A DNA stretch of 64,000 nt from BOG-908 sp965198825 (GTDB lineage Bacteria; Pseudomonadota; Alphaproteobacteria; Acetobacterales; Acetobacteraceae): NCBI GenBank assembly GCA_965198825.1, contig CBDAQB010000003.1:62001-126000 (forward strand), written 5' to 3'. Each line of letters starts with the position of its first letter. The stretch's first letter is position 1. The position numbers were made by a program, and so were the translations under genes. Below the pieces are notes generated by a model, which saw only the letters and a program-made list of their open reading frames with translations, had not been told where the DNA came from and did not search any database. This document shows positions 27,254 through 36,671 of the stretch, in pieces.

Positions 27254-28369
27254 ATGAAAATCAGGAGAGTCCCAGGTATGAAGCGCACCCTGAACATGAT
27301 GCTGCTGACCTTGTTTGCAGGCCTGGGCTTCACGCTCGTCGCTAGCAATGACGGCAAGTCGACTCGGCTTACCCGACGATCCCGCTTGCGGGGTTCAGTC
27401 TCATGCGAGGAGATGCACATTCCGAGCGGCGACGGTCATTCCGGAAGAGATGCCGATAGCCCGCTGCAAATCCCGCCTCGAGGCTGGGTCGCCATCGGCA
27501 AACGCGTGTTCGGCCAAATTGGCGCGGATCGCGTCATGGCGGAAGCCGCTGGAGTAACCTTCTACGCGCTGTTGGCCCTCTTCCCGGCCATCGCCGCCTT
27601 GATTTCGCTCTATGGCTTGGTCGCCGACCCGGCCACGATCGGTGCCCACCTCTCCATGGCGGCCGGCGTCATCCCCGAGGGTGGCATGCAGATCATCACC
27701 GATCAGGTGAAAAGCCTCACCTCCTCGGGGAACAAGGCGCTCGGCCTTGGCGCGATCGTCGGCATCTTCGTTTCGTTGTGGAGCGCCAGTGCCGGTGTCC
27801 GCTCGCTGTTCGATGCGTTGAACGCCGTCTACGAGGAAAAGGAGGCCCGCGGCTTCGTGCATCGCGTGCTGCTATCCTTGGCCTTTACCCTCGGCGGCAT
27901 CCTGTTCGTCGTGCTAGCCGTGACCGGCGTAGTTGTTCTACCGATCGCGCTCGACTACGCCGGCCTGAAATCAAGCACCGATCTGCTGATAAAGCTTGCA
28001 CGCTGGCCGGTTCTGCTCGCCGCCATTACCTTCGTGCTCGCCATGATCTACCGCTTCGGCCCAAGCCGGGCACCGGCGAAATGGCGTTGGGTAAGCTGGG
28101 GCAGCGCCTTCGCCGCCCTCTTCTGGGTGCTGGGCTCGGCGGCATTCTCCTATTACGCCGCCAATTTTGGCAGCTACAACAAGACCTATGGCTCCCTGGG
28201 TGCCGCAATCGGGTTCATGACCTGGATCTGGATATCCACCATCATCCTGCTGACCGGCGCCGAGCTTAATGCTGAGATGGAGCACCAGACGGAGATCGAT
28301 ACCACGACCGGTCCGGCTAGGCCCTTGGGTGCGCGCGGAGCCCGCAAGGCGGACGAGGTGGTGACCTGA
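27254..28369 (+). CDS. YihY/BrkB family inner-membrane protein
   Basis: A 371-residue protein. From about residue 78 it matches YihY/virulence-factor-BrkB proteins: GWVAIGKRVFGQIGADRVMA, EAAGVTFYALLALFPAIAAL, NKALGLGAIVGIFVSLWSAS, and the C-terminal FGSYNKTYGSLGAAIGFMTW with TGAELNAEME. About six membrane segments are visible. Function in the family is not established, though export or envelope roles have been proposed. The first ~75 residues, with an extra hydrophobic stretch (MMLLTLFAGLGFTLVASN), are longer than usual, so an internal start is possible. Confidence 0.87.
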   Translation: MKIRRVPGMKRTLNMMLLTLFAGLGFTLVASNDGKSTRLTRRSRLRGSVSCEEMHIPSGDGHSGRDADSPLQIPPRGWVAIGKRVFGQIGADRVMAEAAGVTFYALLALFPAIAALISLYGLVADPATIGAHLSMAAGVIPEGGMQIITDQVKSLTSSGNKALGLGAIVGIFVSLWSASAGVRSLFDALNAVYEEKEARGFVHRVLLSLAFTLGGILFVVLAVTGVVVLPIALDYAGLKSSTDLLIKLARWPVLLAAITFVLAMIYRFGPSRAPAKWRWVSWGSAFAALFWVLGSAAFSYYAANFGSYNKTYGSLGAAIGFMTWIWISTIILLTGAELNAEMEHQTEIDTTTGPARPLGARGARKADEVVT

Positions 28370-28578
28370 GATCCTCGATGGGCTGTCAGGGCTGAATTAA
28401 TCTGCCTCTGAATACGTTTGCTGGATCAACGCCTTGGCCTCAGCGGGTATTTTTGACGCACGCCAAATGGGATCAATTCTGGAGAGCTGAGCTCTCAATC
28501 GGCTCGCGATACGACGGTAAAGGCCCTAGGTGCCAGTCCGCTACCATAGCCTGTCGAACGACCTGCTAACGGATTGCG

Positions 28579-29523
28579 CTAACGGCCTGCCACCACATCC
28601 CAATACGGCCGCTTTCCGATCGTTAGCTCCATAAAGCCCAGGAAAGCTCGCACCTTTGGCGATACGACCTTCTTGGGGGCATAGACGCCCCAGATGGCGC
28701 GTTTGACACCTGGGGTGATGAACGCCTCCCAAACGGAGAGAACTTCAACCAAACGGCCCGCCATGATTTCCTCGCCCACCAGCCAGGTCGGCAATAATGC
28801 AATGCCAACGGCGGCCAGGGCCAGTCCTAGCAAGGCTTCGGAGTCGTTTGCTCGAAGCCGACCGCCCACTATTATCTCGAGCGGCGCATTCTTAACCTCC
28901 TGCGCAGTGCGATGCCGGAAATACCACGCCTGCTTGGGCTGGAGAGCGAAGCTAAGACAGTCGTGACCTTCGAGATCCGGGGGAGAGGTGATGGCGGGTC
29001 GCCCGGAAAGGTAGACCGGGCTCGCGACTAAAGACCGGTGTTGAGGTGCCAGACACTTCGCGATCAACGCCGAATCGGCCAGCGCGCCAATCCTGATCGC
29101 ACAATCGGCCCCGCTTGCGATCAGATCGACCGTCTCGTCCGTCAGCGTTGCATCGATCCGGACATCAGGGTGTTCGTTCAGGAATTGCGGCAAGTGCGGA
29201 ATGATGTGCCTGCGGCCGAAAGCACTGGGAATGTTGATGCGCAGCAATCCCTGCGGCCGCAAGTTCAGGGCTGAAGCGGCCGTCCGGGCCTCGGCGATAT
29301 CGGCGAGGATGCGCACCGCGTTGTCGTAGAAGCTCGATCCCACCTCCGTCAGGTGCAGCCGGCGTGTCGAGCGATTGAACAGCGCGGCACCCAGATCCGT
29401 CTCTAGGGCGGTCACGTAGCGTGAGACGGTAGACACCTTCATCCCCTCTTCCGCTGCGGCCTTGGAGAAGCTGCCGAGTTCTACAGCCCGAACGAAGGCC
29501 CGCATCCCAGCAAAGTAATCCAC
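28579..29523 (-). CDS. LysR-family transcriptional regulator
   Basis: About 314 residues from the GTG at 29521-29523, chosen because GGGAG sits six bases upstream and it gives the usual MDYFAGMRAFVRAVELGSFS start. The N-terminal winged helix (SKAAAEEGMKVSTVSRYVTA, LETDLGAALFNRSTRRLHLT) and the C-terminal substrate-binding domain (GLLRINIPSAFGRRHI, GADCAIRIGAL, VGIALLPTWLV) are complete. It follows the bicupin gene by about 100 bases in the same direction and may regulate it, although LysR targets are usually divergent. Confidence 0.92.
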   Translation of the reverse strand: MDYFAGMRAFVRAVELGSFSKAAAEEGMKVSTVSRYVTALETDLGAALFNRSTRRLHLTEVGSSFYDNAVRILADIAEARTAASALNLRPQGLLRINIPSAFGRRHIIPHLPQFLNEHPDVRIDATLTDETVDLIASGADCAIRIGALADSALIAKCLAPQHRSLVASPVYLSGRPAITSPPDLEGHDCLSFALQPKQAWYFRHRTAQEVKNAPLEIIVGGRLRANDSEALLGLALAAVGIALLPTWLVGEEIMAGRLVEVLSVWEAFITPGVKRAIWGVYAPKKVVSPKVRAFLGFMELTIGKRPYWDVVAGR

Positions 29524-29627
29524 GGCAACTCCCAACAATTCAGCGCGGAAACATTGCTGGCCCTTAGCTGGCGTCGGCCCGCCTCAGCCCCCTCCAGGAT
29601 GATTGTAAAGCCTGATCCACTTGCGCA

Positions 29628-30590
29628 CTATGAGAAGCGGATATCGAGCGTCCGCATATAGGTCTGCAGGCCCGCATCCTGCACGGGGATCAGCCGGGCC
29701 TCCCGCGCTGACGTATTGTAGTGGGCGTGCCAGTAACCGGGCGGGGTCACGAAGACGCACCCCGGATGCCAATCCACGCGCGTCGGGTTGATGATTTTCT
29801 GGTTCAAATCGAGCTCCTTTCCGACCAGCGAAAAGCAGCCGGGGTCGCAATCGACAATGAAGTCGAGGGCGATCGACTGGTGACGATGCGGCTTCTGCTC
29901 GCTTCCGGCCGTAACCAGGCCGTACATGGCCCACAGCACGTGGGTCACGGTCCGCGTCAATGGAAATTCTCTGTTGGCGAGCAGAACGCTGACCCGGCTT
30001 CGGTCGGACGCGGCCGGGTCGTCGGCAACAAGCCTCAGCTCGCGGTCGGCGCGTGCGGCGGGATAGAGAGTGGGCTTGAAGCGGGGGTGGCTCACCTTGG
30101 CTCCCAGGTAGGTCAGCAATGGCTCGTCGTTCACGTAGTAGAGTTCGGCGTCGACTGCTGCCGTGAGGTGCGTGGCCACAGAGCCAGGCGCGGTGAAGAA
30201 GTCGCCAGCGTTCCAATTTAGGTTGGCGCCGCCAATATTTGCGCGTCCCTGCCCGCGGATCACGTAGAAAACCAGCGACGTCGCGTTCGGGTTCAAGGTG
30301 ACTGCATCGTCGCCCAGGATACGGACGAAGTTGGCGCATAAGGTCGGGCCTGTCGCAGGCCCGTCGCATTTCAAGGCGGGGCTCAGGTCGAGCGGAATGT
30401 TGCGCGTGGGTCCGTCCGAATACAGCGAACGCGGAAAGAGATGGAACGGCACCCGGGGCGTCAGGCTGGAACGGATGGGATTGGCGGCCTTGCTATACTC
30501 GAAATACTGTGCAGCCTCGGTATGGGCCAGCGGCGTCGCGGATGGCTCGATCGGACCGATCTCGACGGGCTGCATCGCAAGAATGTTCAT
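29628..30590 (-). CDS. bicupin protein, gentisate-dioxygenase-like
   Basis: About 320 residues from the ATG at 30588-30590 with AGAGGA upstream. Two cupin barrels are visible: residues about 100-175 (LVFYVIRGQGRANIGGANLN, WNAGDFFTAPGSVATHL) and about 205-310 (KPHRHQSIALDFIVDCDPG, GCVFVTPPGYWHAHYN). Only the second keeps metal-type histidines (HRH and HAH); the first has none. Gentisate 1,2-dioxygenases have a similar fold, but this protein's substrate is unknown. An oxygenase role in aromatic metabolism is plausible but unproven. Confidence 0.75.
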   Translation of the reverse strand: MNILAMQPVEIGPIEPSATPLAHTEAAQYFEYSKAANPIRSSLTPRVPFHLFPRSLYSDGPTRNIPLDLSPALKCDGPATGPTLCANFVRILGDDAVTLNPNATSLVFYVIRGQGRANIGGANLNWNAGDFFTAPGSVATHLTAAVDAELYYVNDEPLLTYLGAKVSHPRFKPTLYPAARADRELRLVADDPAASDRSRVSVLLANREFPLTRTVTHVLWAMYGLVTAGSEQKPHRHQSIALDFIVDCDPGCFSLVGKELDLNQKIINPTRVDWHPGCVFVTPPGYWHAHYNTSAREARLIPVQDAGLQTYMRTLDIRFS

Positions 30591-31007
30591 GGGATATCCT
30601 CTCAATGGGCCGTCGGGGCGGCGCCTCCCTAACACGATGTGCCCTGTCCCAGCACCGATCGAGCCCCTGACTGGCAAATGATTGTTGCGTCAAAGGGCAG
30701 GGCTTTATCGACCACCTATGCACATGTATGCCGACGGAACGTTTCTGCAGAGTGGACGCCTGGAAGCCGTGAAGCAGGACGCAGTGGTGCAGCTGCCGCT
30801 CATGCGAGCCCAAGCATCCGGCGCGGTCCGGTGAGATGGTGGGAGCGCCGGCCTTCGAAGACGAGGCAGGGCGCGCGACCCTGGTAGTGGCTTGATCGAA
30901 TCTAGGCTCTACAATCGCTACGAAGCTGCCCGCAGACGCGTCTGCGGCAATGAGAGTCGGGCCAAGACGAGACCGCCGCTGAGCAGGCCGCCGCGCGCAC
31001 AACCAAC
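30591..31007. other. interval without a supported gene
   Basis: These 417 bases lie between the bicupin start and the broken IS66 transposase. They should contain the bicupin promoter (reading leftward) and the lost 5' part of the IS66 gene, but no homology was recognised on either strand. Confidence 0.4.
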
Positions 31008-32365
31008 GTGGCCCCCTTTTCTCGCAAGCGCCCGTCGCGCCAGCCTTTTCCCGAGCACCTGCCGCGCCCCCTTTTCTCGAGCGCGTGCCAGTCGAGCGAG
31101 CGCGTGGTCGAGCCCGCACCCGCCGCCTGCCTGTGTTGTGGCGGCAGCCGGCTGCGCCGACTGGGCGAGGACGTCACCGAGACGCTGGAGGTGATCCCGC
31201 GCCGCTGGAAGGTGATCCAGCATGTCCGTGAGAAGTTCACCTGCCGTGACTGCGAGGCGATCAGCCAGCCGCCGGCGCCGTTCCGCGTCACGCCGCGTGG
31301 CTGGGCCGGCCCAAGCCTGCTGGCTATGATCGTGTTCGAGAGGTTCGGCCAGCATCAGCCGCTGAACCGCCAGGCCGAGCGCTATGCCCGGGAGGGCGTG
31401 CCGTTGAGCTTGTCCACCCTGGCCGACCAGGTAGGCGCCTGCACGGCGGCGCTGATGCCGTTGTTCGAGCGGCTGCGCCGTCACGTGATGGCGGCCGAGC
31501 GCTGCATGGCGACGTCACAACGGTGCCGGTGCTCGCTCGCGAAAAAACTGACATCGCCCGCGCGTGGGTTTATGTGCGCGATGACCGGCCCTTCGGCGGA
31601 CCAGAACCGCCGTCGGCAATATTTTACTATTCGCGTGACCGCAGCGGCGAGCATCCGCAGGCCCATCTGGCGGGATATGCGGGTATTTTGCAGGCCGATG
31701 CGTTTGGCGGCTACGGCAAGCTTTATGAGGCTGGCCGAAGTCCGGATTTGATTTTGGAAGCCGGCTGTTGGGCCCATGCGCGCCGAAAATTCTTTGCGCT
31801 CGCCGACGTCGAAGCCGCTGCAAAGAAGAAGGAGCAAGGCAAGCAGGCTGCCGTATTGTCGCCGCTTTGTCTGGAAGCGATTCAGAGTATCGATAAGCTG
31901 TTCGATATCGAGCGCGGCATCAACGGATACAGCCCAGAGCAGCGTCGGACGATCCGCCAGGAATCCAGCGCGTCCCTAGGCGCCGATCTGCACGCGTGGA
32001 TGAATGAGACACGCAGAAAGCTTTCTGGCGGTAACGATGTTGCCAAGGCGATGGACTACATGCTGAAGCGCTGGGCTGTGTTTGCCCGGTTCCTCGACGA
32101 TGGCCGTATTTGCCTGACGAATAACGCCGCAGAACGCGCGCTGCGCGGCATCGCACTCGGCCGCAAGTCCTGGCTATTCGGCGGCTTCGACTGCGGCGGA
32201 CAGAGGGCTGCGGTCATGTATAGCCTGATCGTCAGCGCCAAAATGAATGATGTTGATCCACAGGTGTGGCTTGCGCACGCATTGGCCAGCATCGCTCAGC
32301 AGCCGTCCCGCCGACTGGATGATTTGCTACCGTGGAAATTGGCAGCCTCAAAATACGCCGACCCG
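31008..32365 (+). pseudogene. tnpC: IS66-family transposase TnpC, truncated and frameshifted
   Basis: The first part has the TnpC zinc-ribbon region (ACLCCGGSRLRRLGEDVTET), LEVIPRRWKVIQHVREKF, TCRDCEAISQPPAPF and GQHQPLNRQAERYAREGVPL. Near 31.51 kb the frame shifts, and a second frame continues the catalytic domain: PVLAREKTDIARAWVYVRDD, GEHPQAHLAGYAGILQADAF, NNAAERALRGIALGRKSWLF. The N-terminal coiled coil is missing, about ten extra residues interrupt HLPR/ERVV, and the C-terminus runs into foreign sequence after LLPWKLA. The gene is inactive. Confidence 0.88.
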
Positions 32366-32399
32366 CCAAGCCGCCTGAGCGCCGCCGCGGTGCTCACCG

Positions 32400-32637
32400 G
32401 ATGGATACCTTCAACGGCAAGTTCCGGGACGAGCTACTAGCATGCGAGGTCTTCCACACGCTGGCTGAGGCGAAGGTGCTGATCGAGCAATGGCAGGCGC
32501 TCTACAACACGGTTCGCCCACACTCCTCGCTTGGCTATCGGCCGCCTGCGCCAGAGACGATCGGTTCAGTTTTGCCGCTGCGGCTCAAACCTAGTTTGCC
32601 GACAAGCTCAGTGGGACACAATGCCGCAGCTGACTAA
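32400..32637 (+). pseudogene. IS3-family transposase (orfB) C-terminal fragment
   Basis: The frame reads MDTFNGKFRDELLACEVFHT, LAEAKVLIEQWQALYNTVRP, HSSLGYRPPAPETIGSVLPL and ends normally. It is the last ~80 residues of an IS3-type OrfB joined directly to the decayed IS66 gene. The fragment at 18885 begins at about the same point in the protein. Confidence 0.88.
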
Positions 32638-32809
32638 CATTTTGTCCGGATCACTCGATGGGGGCTAGTCAGATGATAATGGATTTTCAACGGGACACCC
32701 TGAACTCCGATAAACTCCCGGCTACGAGTTACGGAAGCTGGCAGTAGCGCCCCTTTGCGCCACCCTGCAGCCCGGACCCCAGCGCTGAAGACGACTGGAG
32801 CAAACGCAA

Positions 32810-33202
32810 TCAAGCGCGGGGCTTCTTGGAGTCATAAGACTCCTGCGCACCGGCGATGCTCGTGAGGTTCTCAAAGGCCCAGTCGCCCAGGATCTTCACC
32901 GGTCCTGCCAGTGACCTACCCATGCCGGTCAGTTCATAGTCGACGCGCGGCGGGATGGAAGGAGACACGGTTCGTGTCACCAGACCGTCCCGCTCCATGT
33001 TCCGTAACGTCAGAGTAAGCATCCGCTGCGATATGCCGTCGATCCCTCGCTTGAGGTCGTTGAACCGATATCCGCGCTCTCGTAGCAGGATGATGATCAA
33101 AACCGTCCACTTGTCGCCGATGCGACCAAGCACCTGCGTGACTTTAAGGCAGGCGTCGACATCTCGGCGAGCGGGGAAGGCATTTAAAGCCGTATCGGTC
33201 AC
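32810..33202 (-). CDS. HxlR-family winged-helix regulator
   Basis: About 130 residues from the GTG at 33200-33202, preceded by GGAGG; an ATG 60 bases upstream is the alternative start. HxlR features are DACLKVTQVLGRIGDKWTVL, LRERGYRFNDLKRGIDGISQ, RMLTLTLRNMERDGLVTR and PPRVDYELTGMGRSL. An upstream Cys (ACLK) may be the redox or quinone sensor found in many members. It is divergent from the azoreductase gene with about 95 bases between, so it probably represses that gene in response to an electrophile. Confidence 0.9.
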   Translation of the reverse strand: MTDTALNAFPARRDVDACLKVTQVLGRIGDKWTVLIIILLRERGYRFNDLKRGIDGISQRMLTLTLRNMERDGLVTRTVSPSIPPRVDYELTGMGRSLAGPVKILGDWAFENLTSIAGAQESYDSKKPRA

Positions 33203-33297
33203 ATCCGTGTGCCTCCGGTAACAAACTTGTGCGTTCTTGAGCCTCGCTCGGGGCAGGCACATACCATAACCCAGGTAATTTAAGGAGCCTGCGGCGC

Positions 33298-33912
33298 ATG
33301 AAGATCCTCCACATCGACAGCAGCATCACCGGCCCCCGGTCCGTCTCGCGCGAACTTTCTGCGCTCATCGTCGGGAAACTCCGGGGCAGCGGAGAGCACG
33401 AGGTAACCTATCGCGACATCGTCGCGGAGGACTTGCCGCATTTCACAGCGGTTACAGCGCCGTCCGCTCATCCATTGTCGAAGGCCATGCCGACGCTGGA
33501 CGAGGCGCAGCAGGCGAAGCGCGACAACAGCGACGCGATCCTGAGGGAGTTCGTCGGCGCCGACGCCGTCGTCATCGGGGTGCCGATGTACAACTTCACC
33601 CTCCCGTCCGAACTGAAGGCCTGGATCGACCGCCTCATCGTGCCGGACACGACCTTCCGATACGGCGCGAATGGTCCCGAGGGCCTGGTCGGCGACAAGC
33701 GCGTCATTCTCGCGATCGCACGAGGGGGCGTCTATGGACCCGGATCCGCGGCTGCGTCCGCGGAGCATGCGGAGTCGTTCCTCCGCCTGGTGCTGGGCTT
33801 CATAGGCGTTAAAGACATCGAGGTAGTCATCGCCGAGGGCCTCAACGTGGCGGACGGGCGGGACCACGCGATTGCCTCCGCGCGCGGCGCCGTCACCATG
33901 CTCGCCGCGTGA
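33298..33912 (+). CDS. azoR: FMN-dependent NADH-azoreductase (AzoR family)
   Basis: This 204-residue protein has TAAGGAG upstream. The flavodoxin-like fold is clear: MKILHIDSSITGPRSVSREL (phosphate-binding loop), GVPMYNFTLPSELKAWID (the MYNF flavin motif) and AIARGGVYG. Such enzymes reduce azo dyes and, more physiologically, quinones. Divergent pairing with an HxlR regulator is a common electrophile-response arrangement. Confidence 0.93.
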   Translation: MKILHIDSSITGPRSVSRELSALIVGKLRGSGEHEVTYRDIVAEDLPHFTAVTAPSAHPLSKAMPTLDEAQQAKRDNSDAILREFVGADAVVIGVPMYNFTLPSELKAWIDRLIVPDTTFRYGANGPEGLVGDKRVILAIARGGVYGPGSAAASAEHAESFLRLVLGFIGVKDIEVVIAEGLNVADGRDHAIASARGAVTMLAA

Positions 33913-34005
33913 GCCGACGTTGATGGACTTGCGGTCCGGCCGAATCTGCCGGCCGAGCCGCGTGCGCCAAGCAGGTTGAGACCTCGATTTGCCTGGGCCG
34001 CGATC

Positions 34006-34500
34006 ATGATAAAACGTCGGCTCCCGACATATTTCCTCTCCCCCGAGGGGGTCCTTGGCCGTGGATGATAGAGCTTCGGCCGCGTGCGTACGATCGCCTC
34101 GAGAAGTCGCTGGACGATATCCGCGAGGAGCTGGGTGACTCGCCGCGCCGTGTTGACGATTCCGGTTGTTGGGAGGCGGATTGCTTCCTGCTGTCGTCCG
34201 GCGCCCGACCGCCGATGGTCCTCGATTATTCCGGATTTCCCGAGCATACCTATCGGATTCGATGCGATGCACCCGGCGAACCAGAGTTGGCTGAGGCTGT
34301 CCGGGCCTTGGTGGATCATGGCGATATGCCCATAGTCCTCGATCCACTGCGCGGCTACGATCACGGCACCTTCAGCCTCATGCACATCCTCTACCCAGAG
34401 GCTATGCTGCCGCTGGTGCAGCTCTAGATGAAGGCGAGCTTCGATCCAGCCGAACATATCGGGGCCGGGGAACTGATCGCGTCCTTGCGTGAAGGGCTCT
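34006..34500 (+). pseudogene. LigB/DODA-type extradiol dioxygenase, decayed
   Basis: Starting at ATG 34006 the frame gives RLPTYFLSPE, then a shift is needed to continue as GGPWPWMIELRPRAYDRLEK. The family's SGHWEAD motif appears as SGCWEADCFLLSSGARPPMV with a further frame disturbance just before it, and LDYSGFPEHTYRIRCDAPGE and GYDHGTFSLMHILYPEA follow. A TAG interrupts VQL, after which the frame resumes (KASFDPAEHIGAGELIASLR) until it is cut by an IS6-type end. The active-site His of SGHW is Cys here. The gene is inactive. Confidence 0.8.
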
Positions 34501-34690
34501 GTTGCAAATTGTGGTCGAAGGCGCGCGGAGCTGGCTGTTGATGATCGTTGGCTGTCAGGCCGCTTCGACCTGGAGCCGGGCGTCGACAAACTGGATAACC
34601 TCGACCAGAGCAGAGGCGCCGAGCCCGAAGGCCCGCTCGACGATGCGGGACTCGCCGCATCCGAGCGCAGATGATGGATCCCGGAACTAA
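34496..34690 (-). pseudogene. IS6-family transposase C-terminal fragment with one IS end
   Basis: The left end GGCTCTGTTGCAAA matches the terminal repeat of IS6100-type elements. Reading leftward, the frame ends ESRIVERAFGLGASALVEVI, QFVDARLQVEAA, stop, equivalent to the ERAFGIGPSAL tail of IS6100 transposase. Only about 130 bases of coding sequence remain, upstream of another breakpoint near 34690. Confidence 0.75.
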
Positions 34691-35130
34691 TGGACACCGG
34701 TGGCTAGTTCACGCCGGAGCCACGTCGATGCAGTGTCGCAAAAGTCGGTGAAGGTGATGTCCTCCACCAGCAAGTCGGCGTCGGAGCAGATTGCCGGCAG
34801 ATCGATCAAAAACCGTTCGAAGCGGCGGACGATCGCCGCTGGCCCTGGCGGCCTCGAAAGCCCCGGGCTGGAACTCGCCAGCCCAGTTTCGCACCGCCTT
34901 GATGGCCTTGGCGCAATCGTCCCCATGGGCGGTGATGTCCTGCCCGGCGATATCGCTGATGGATGTTCAACTCAGTGCGCGAGATGCCATGAATGCCCCA
35001 CCGGCAACCGCGGATGATATGGGCGATCTTGTCGATCCTGACTTCGCCACCGTCGTAAACCTCCTGCGCGCAACGGAGCCACAGGCCGCATTCGAAAACG
35101 GCGAAGGTCAACGCGCGGGAGAGCGGGAAA
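34687..35130 (-). pseudogene. decayed predicted nucleotide-binding protein
   Basis: Three minus-strand segments belong together: TFAVFECGLWLRCAQEVYDG, IDKIAHIIRGCRWGIHGISR; then DIAGQDITAHGDDCAKAIKA; then IVRRFERFLIDLPAICSDAD with ITFTDFCDTASTWLRREL. They match, from memory, a family of predicted nucleotide-binding proteins with an HDISR motif, but the middle (the FELGLFLG region) is deleted and one frameshift follows. The gene is non-functional. It is wedged among insertion-sequence fragments. Confidence 0.6.
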
Positions 35131-36050
35131 TACGTGTCTTAGAATGGGCAGTTTATGGAGACAATCTGGTCGTAGTCGGTCGGAACACGCCTGATGGAGC
35201 GCCTAGCCATGCGCCCGTTCGCGCTCCCGGAACACCTTCTCGACGGCTTCCTTGATCCGGCCGTGCGACGCCTCACGCGGTCCCTTGGGACGCGAAAGGA
35301 TGTGGGATGCCAAAGCCTTGCTGTCGCTTCGCCGACCGAGCTGACACCTTCTTCGTCTTGGCCGATTTCCGCACCGCCACCTTCGAGCCCGCCTTCGTTT
35401 TGAGGGGCGCGACCTCCAGCCTTGATCACCATCGTCCCGGTAACCTCCTCACGGTCGCGCGATGCAATGTAGTCCGTTCTGACCCGGTTCGCCACATGGA
35501 TGGAACCCATCATCCGTGCATCGACCGCGACCCGCTTGCCATCCCGCGATGCGGCACGGTGGCGACCGATCAAGCGTACGGGATGACGACCAGGGTAACA
35601 ACGGCGTCCTCTACGTCAATCCAGGGAGCGCCGAGCCAGTGCGCTTCTCACTTCCGATCTCAGTCGCCCGGCTCATCGTCAACGACCGCGCGTTGTCCGT
35701 GCAAATGACGGAAAATCGCGGCAAGCGCTCCCGGGCGGGGAAACCGCTGCGGCGGGCGGTCTGTAGTCCACCCTGACCGGCTTGGACAACGAATGCGCGC
35801 CTCCTTCCTGATTGCCTCGTCGAAGGTCAACGCCCCCTAACGCCCTCTTCGTCCCGTCGGGGAAATTCACGTGTTCGTCCCTAATCCCGTCACCATGCGG
35901 CAGACCCGGTTTGATCGTGAAACACATCCGCGTGAGATCTAGCACGGTTCCTTCGAGATCGGAGACCGCCTAGGGTGAGGTGATCCAGCCCGGAAACGAA
36001 CGGCTCCGGCGCTGCTGCGGCAATGACGAGCGCCGCCAGCAGCAGCGAGG
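35131..36050. other. mosaic of remnants without an intact gene
   Basis: No intact gene is supported over these 920 bases. The only recognisable piece is the phosphoesterase-like tail at about 35.55-35.78 kb. Frames on both strands are broken and codon patterns are irregular, as expected of a degraded junction between the insertion-sequence cluster and the resistance-type operon. Confidence 0.45.
35546..35776 (+). pseudogene. C-terminal scrap of a YfcE-type metallophosphoesterase
   Basis: The plus-strand frame contains NNGVLYVNPGSAEPVRFSLP and ISVARLIVN, which resembles the conserved NPGSxGxxRF tail of MJ0936/YfcE phosphodiesterases. The catalytic metal-binding parts are absent. Only the tail is recognised; the rest of the frame is unconvincing. 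Confidence 0.4.
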
Positions 36051-36671
36051 CTAAAATCTATACGACTCAGCGTCGTTGGAGCCCGGACCTGCAACCTCCA
36101 GGCCGAACGTGCGGCAAATGAGCGCGGCGCTCTCGGTCGGCGTGGCCTCGCATGCGTCGATCTCGAGATCGTAGGCGATCCCGCGATGGACCCGATCGAA
36201 CTGGCCCCGGGCCAAGCCGATCACCCGATCCCCCCGCGCGCGCTCGCGCTCCTCGAGCACGTCCAGCGGGGCGAACAAACCCACGAAGCGCAGGTTCGCA
36301 TGAGCCAGCAAGGCGCGGTATTCCGCTGCCTCCGCGGATTCGAACATTACGTCGTCGACCACGAGGTCGTTGCCCTGGCCCGCGAGGGCAGCCACCGCGT
36401 GCCGCATGCCCCTCAAGGCCCGCGCCATCACGGCCCCGGTCCGCACGGCGATGCACGGCCGTCCATCGGCTTCGCCGGGTTGGAACACCATCCCATCGGG
36501 ATGGCCGAGCATGCCCTCCGGCAGCATCTCGATGAAGACGTCCATGGACACGTGCAGGAAGGGCTTCGCTGCGATCGCCTGGATCGCCTTGGCCGTCGAG
36601 GTCTTGCCAACGCTGCCGACGCCGTTCAGCACGATCACCCAGACGCCGTCCCGATCCCGGTCGATGCTCAT
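36051..36671 (-). CDS. chloramphenicol-phosphotransferase-like P-loop kinase
   Basis: About 206 residues from the ATG at 36669-36671, overlapping the beta-lactamase stop (ATGA). The Walker A motif is VIVLNGVGSVGKTSTAKAI, followed by LHVSMDVFIEMLPEGM, matching the GVDxLIExxP region of chloramphenicol 3-O-phosphotransferase, where the Asp is catalytic. DLVVDDVMFES and LFAPLDVLEERERARGDRVI (an adenylate-kinase-like lid) are also present. The family phosphorylates chloramphenicol or other hydroxylated small molecules. The operon with a beta-lactamase suggests antibiotic modification, but the substrate is unproven. Confidence 0.82.
   Translation of the reverse strand: MSIDRDRDGVWVIVLNGVGSVGKTSTAKAIQAIAAKPFLHVSMDVFIEMLPEGMLGHPDGMVFQPGEADGRPCIAVRTGAVMARALRGMRHAVAALAGQGNDLVVDDVMFESAEAAEYRALLAHANLRFVGLFAPLDVLEERERARGDRVIGLARGQFDRVHRGIAYDLEIDACEATPTESAALICRTFGLEVAGPGSNDAESYRF

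Noticed and set aside
29800..29815. A tRNA-like TPsiC string (GGTTCAAATC)
   Set aside because: It lies inside the bicupin coding region and no acceptor or anticodon stem surrounds it.
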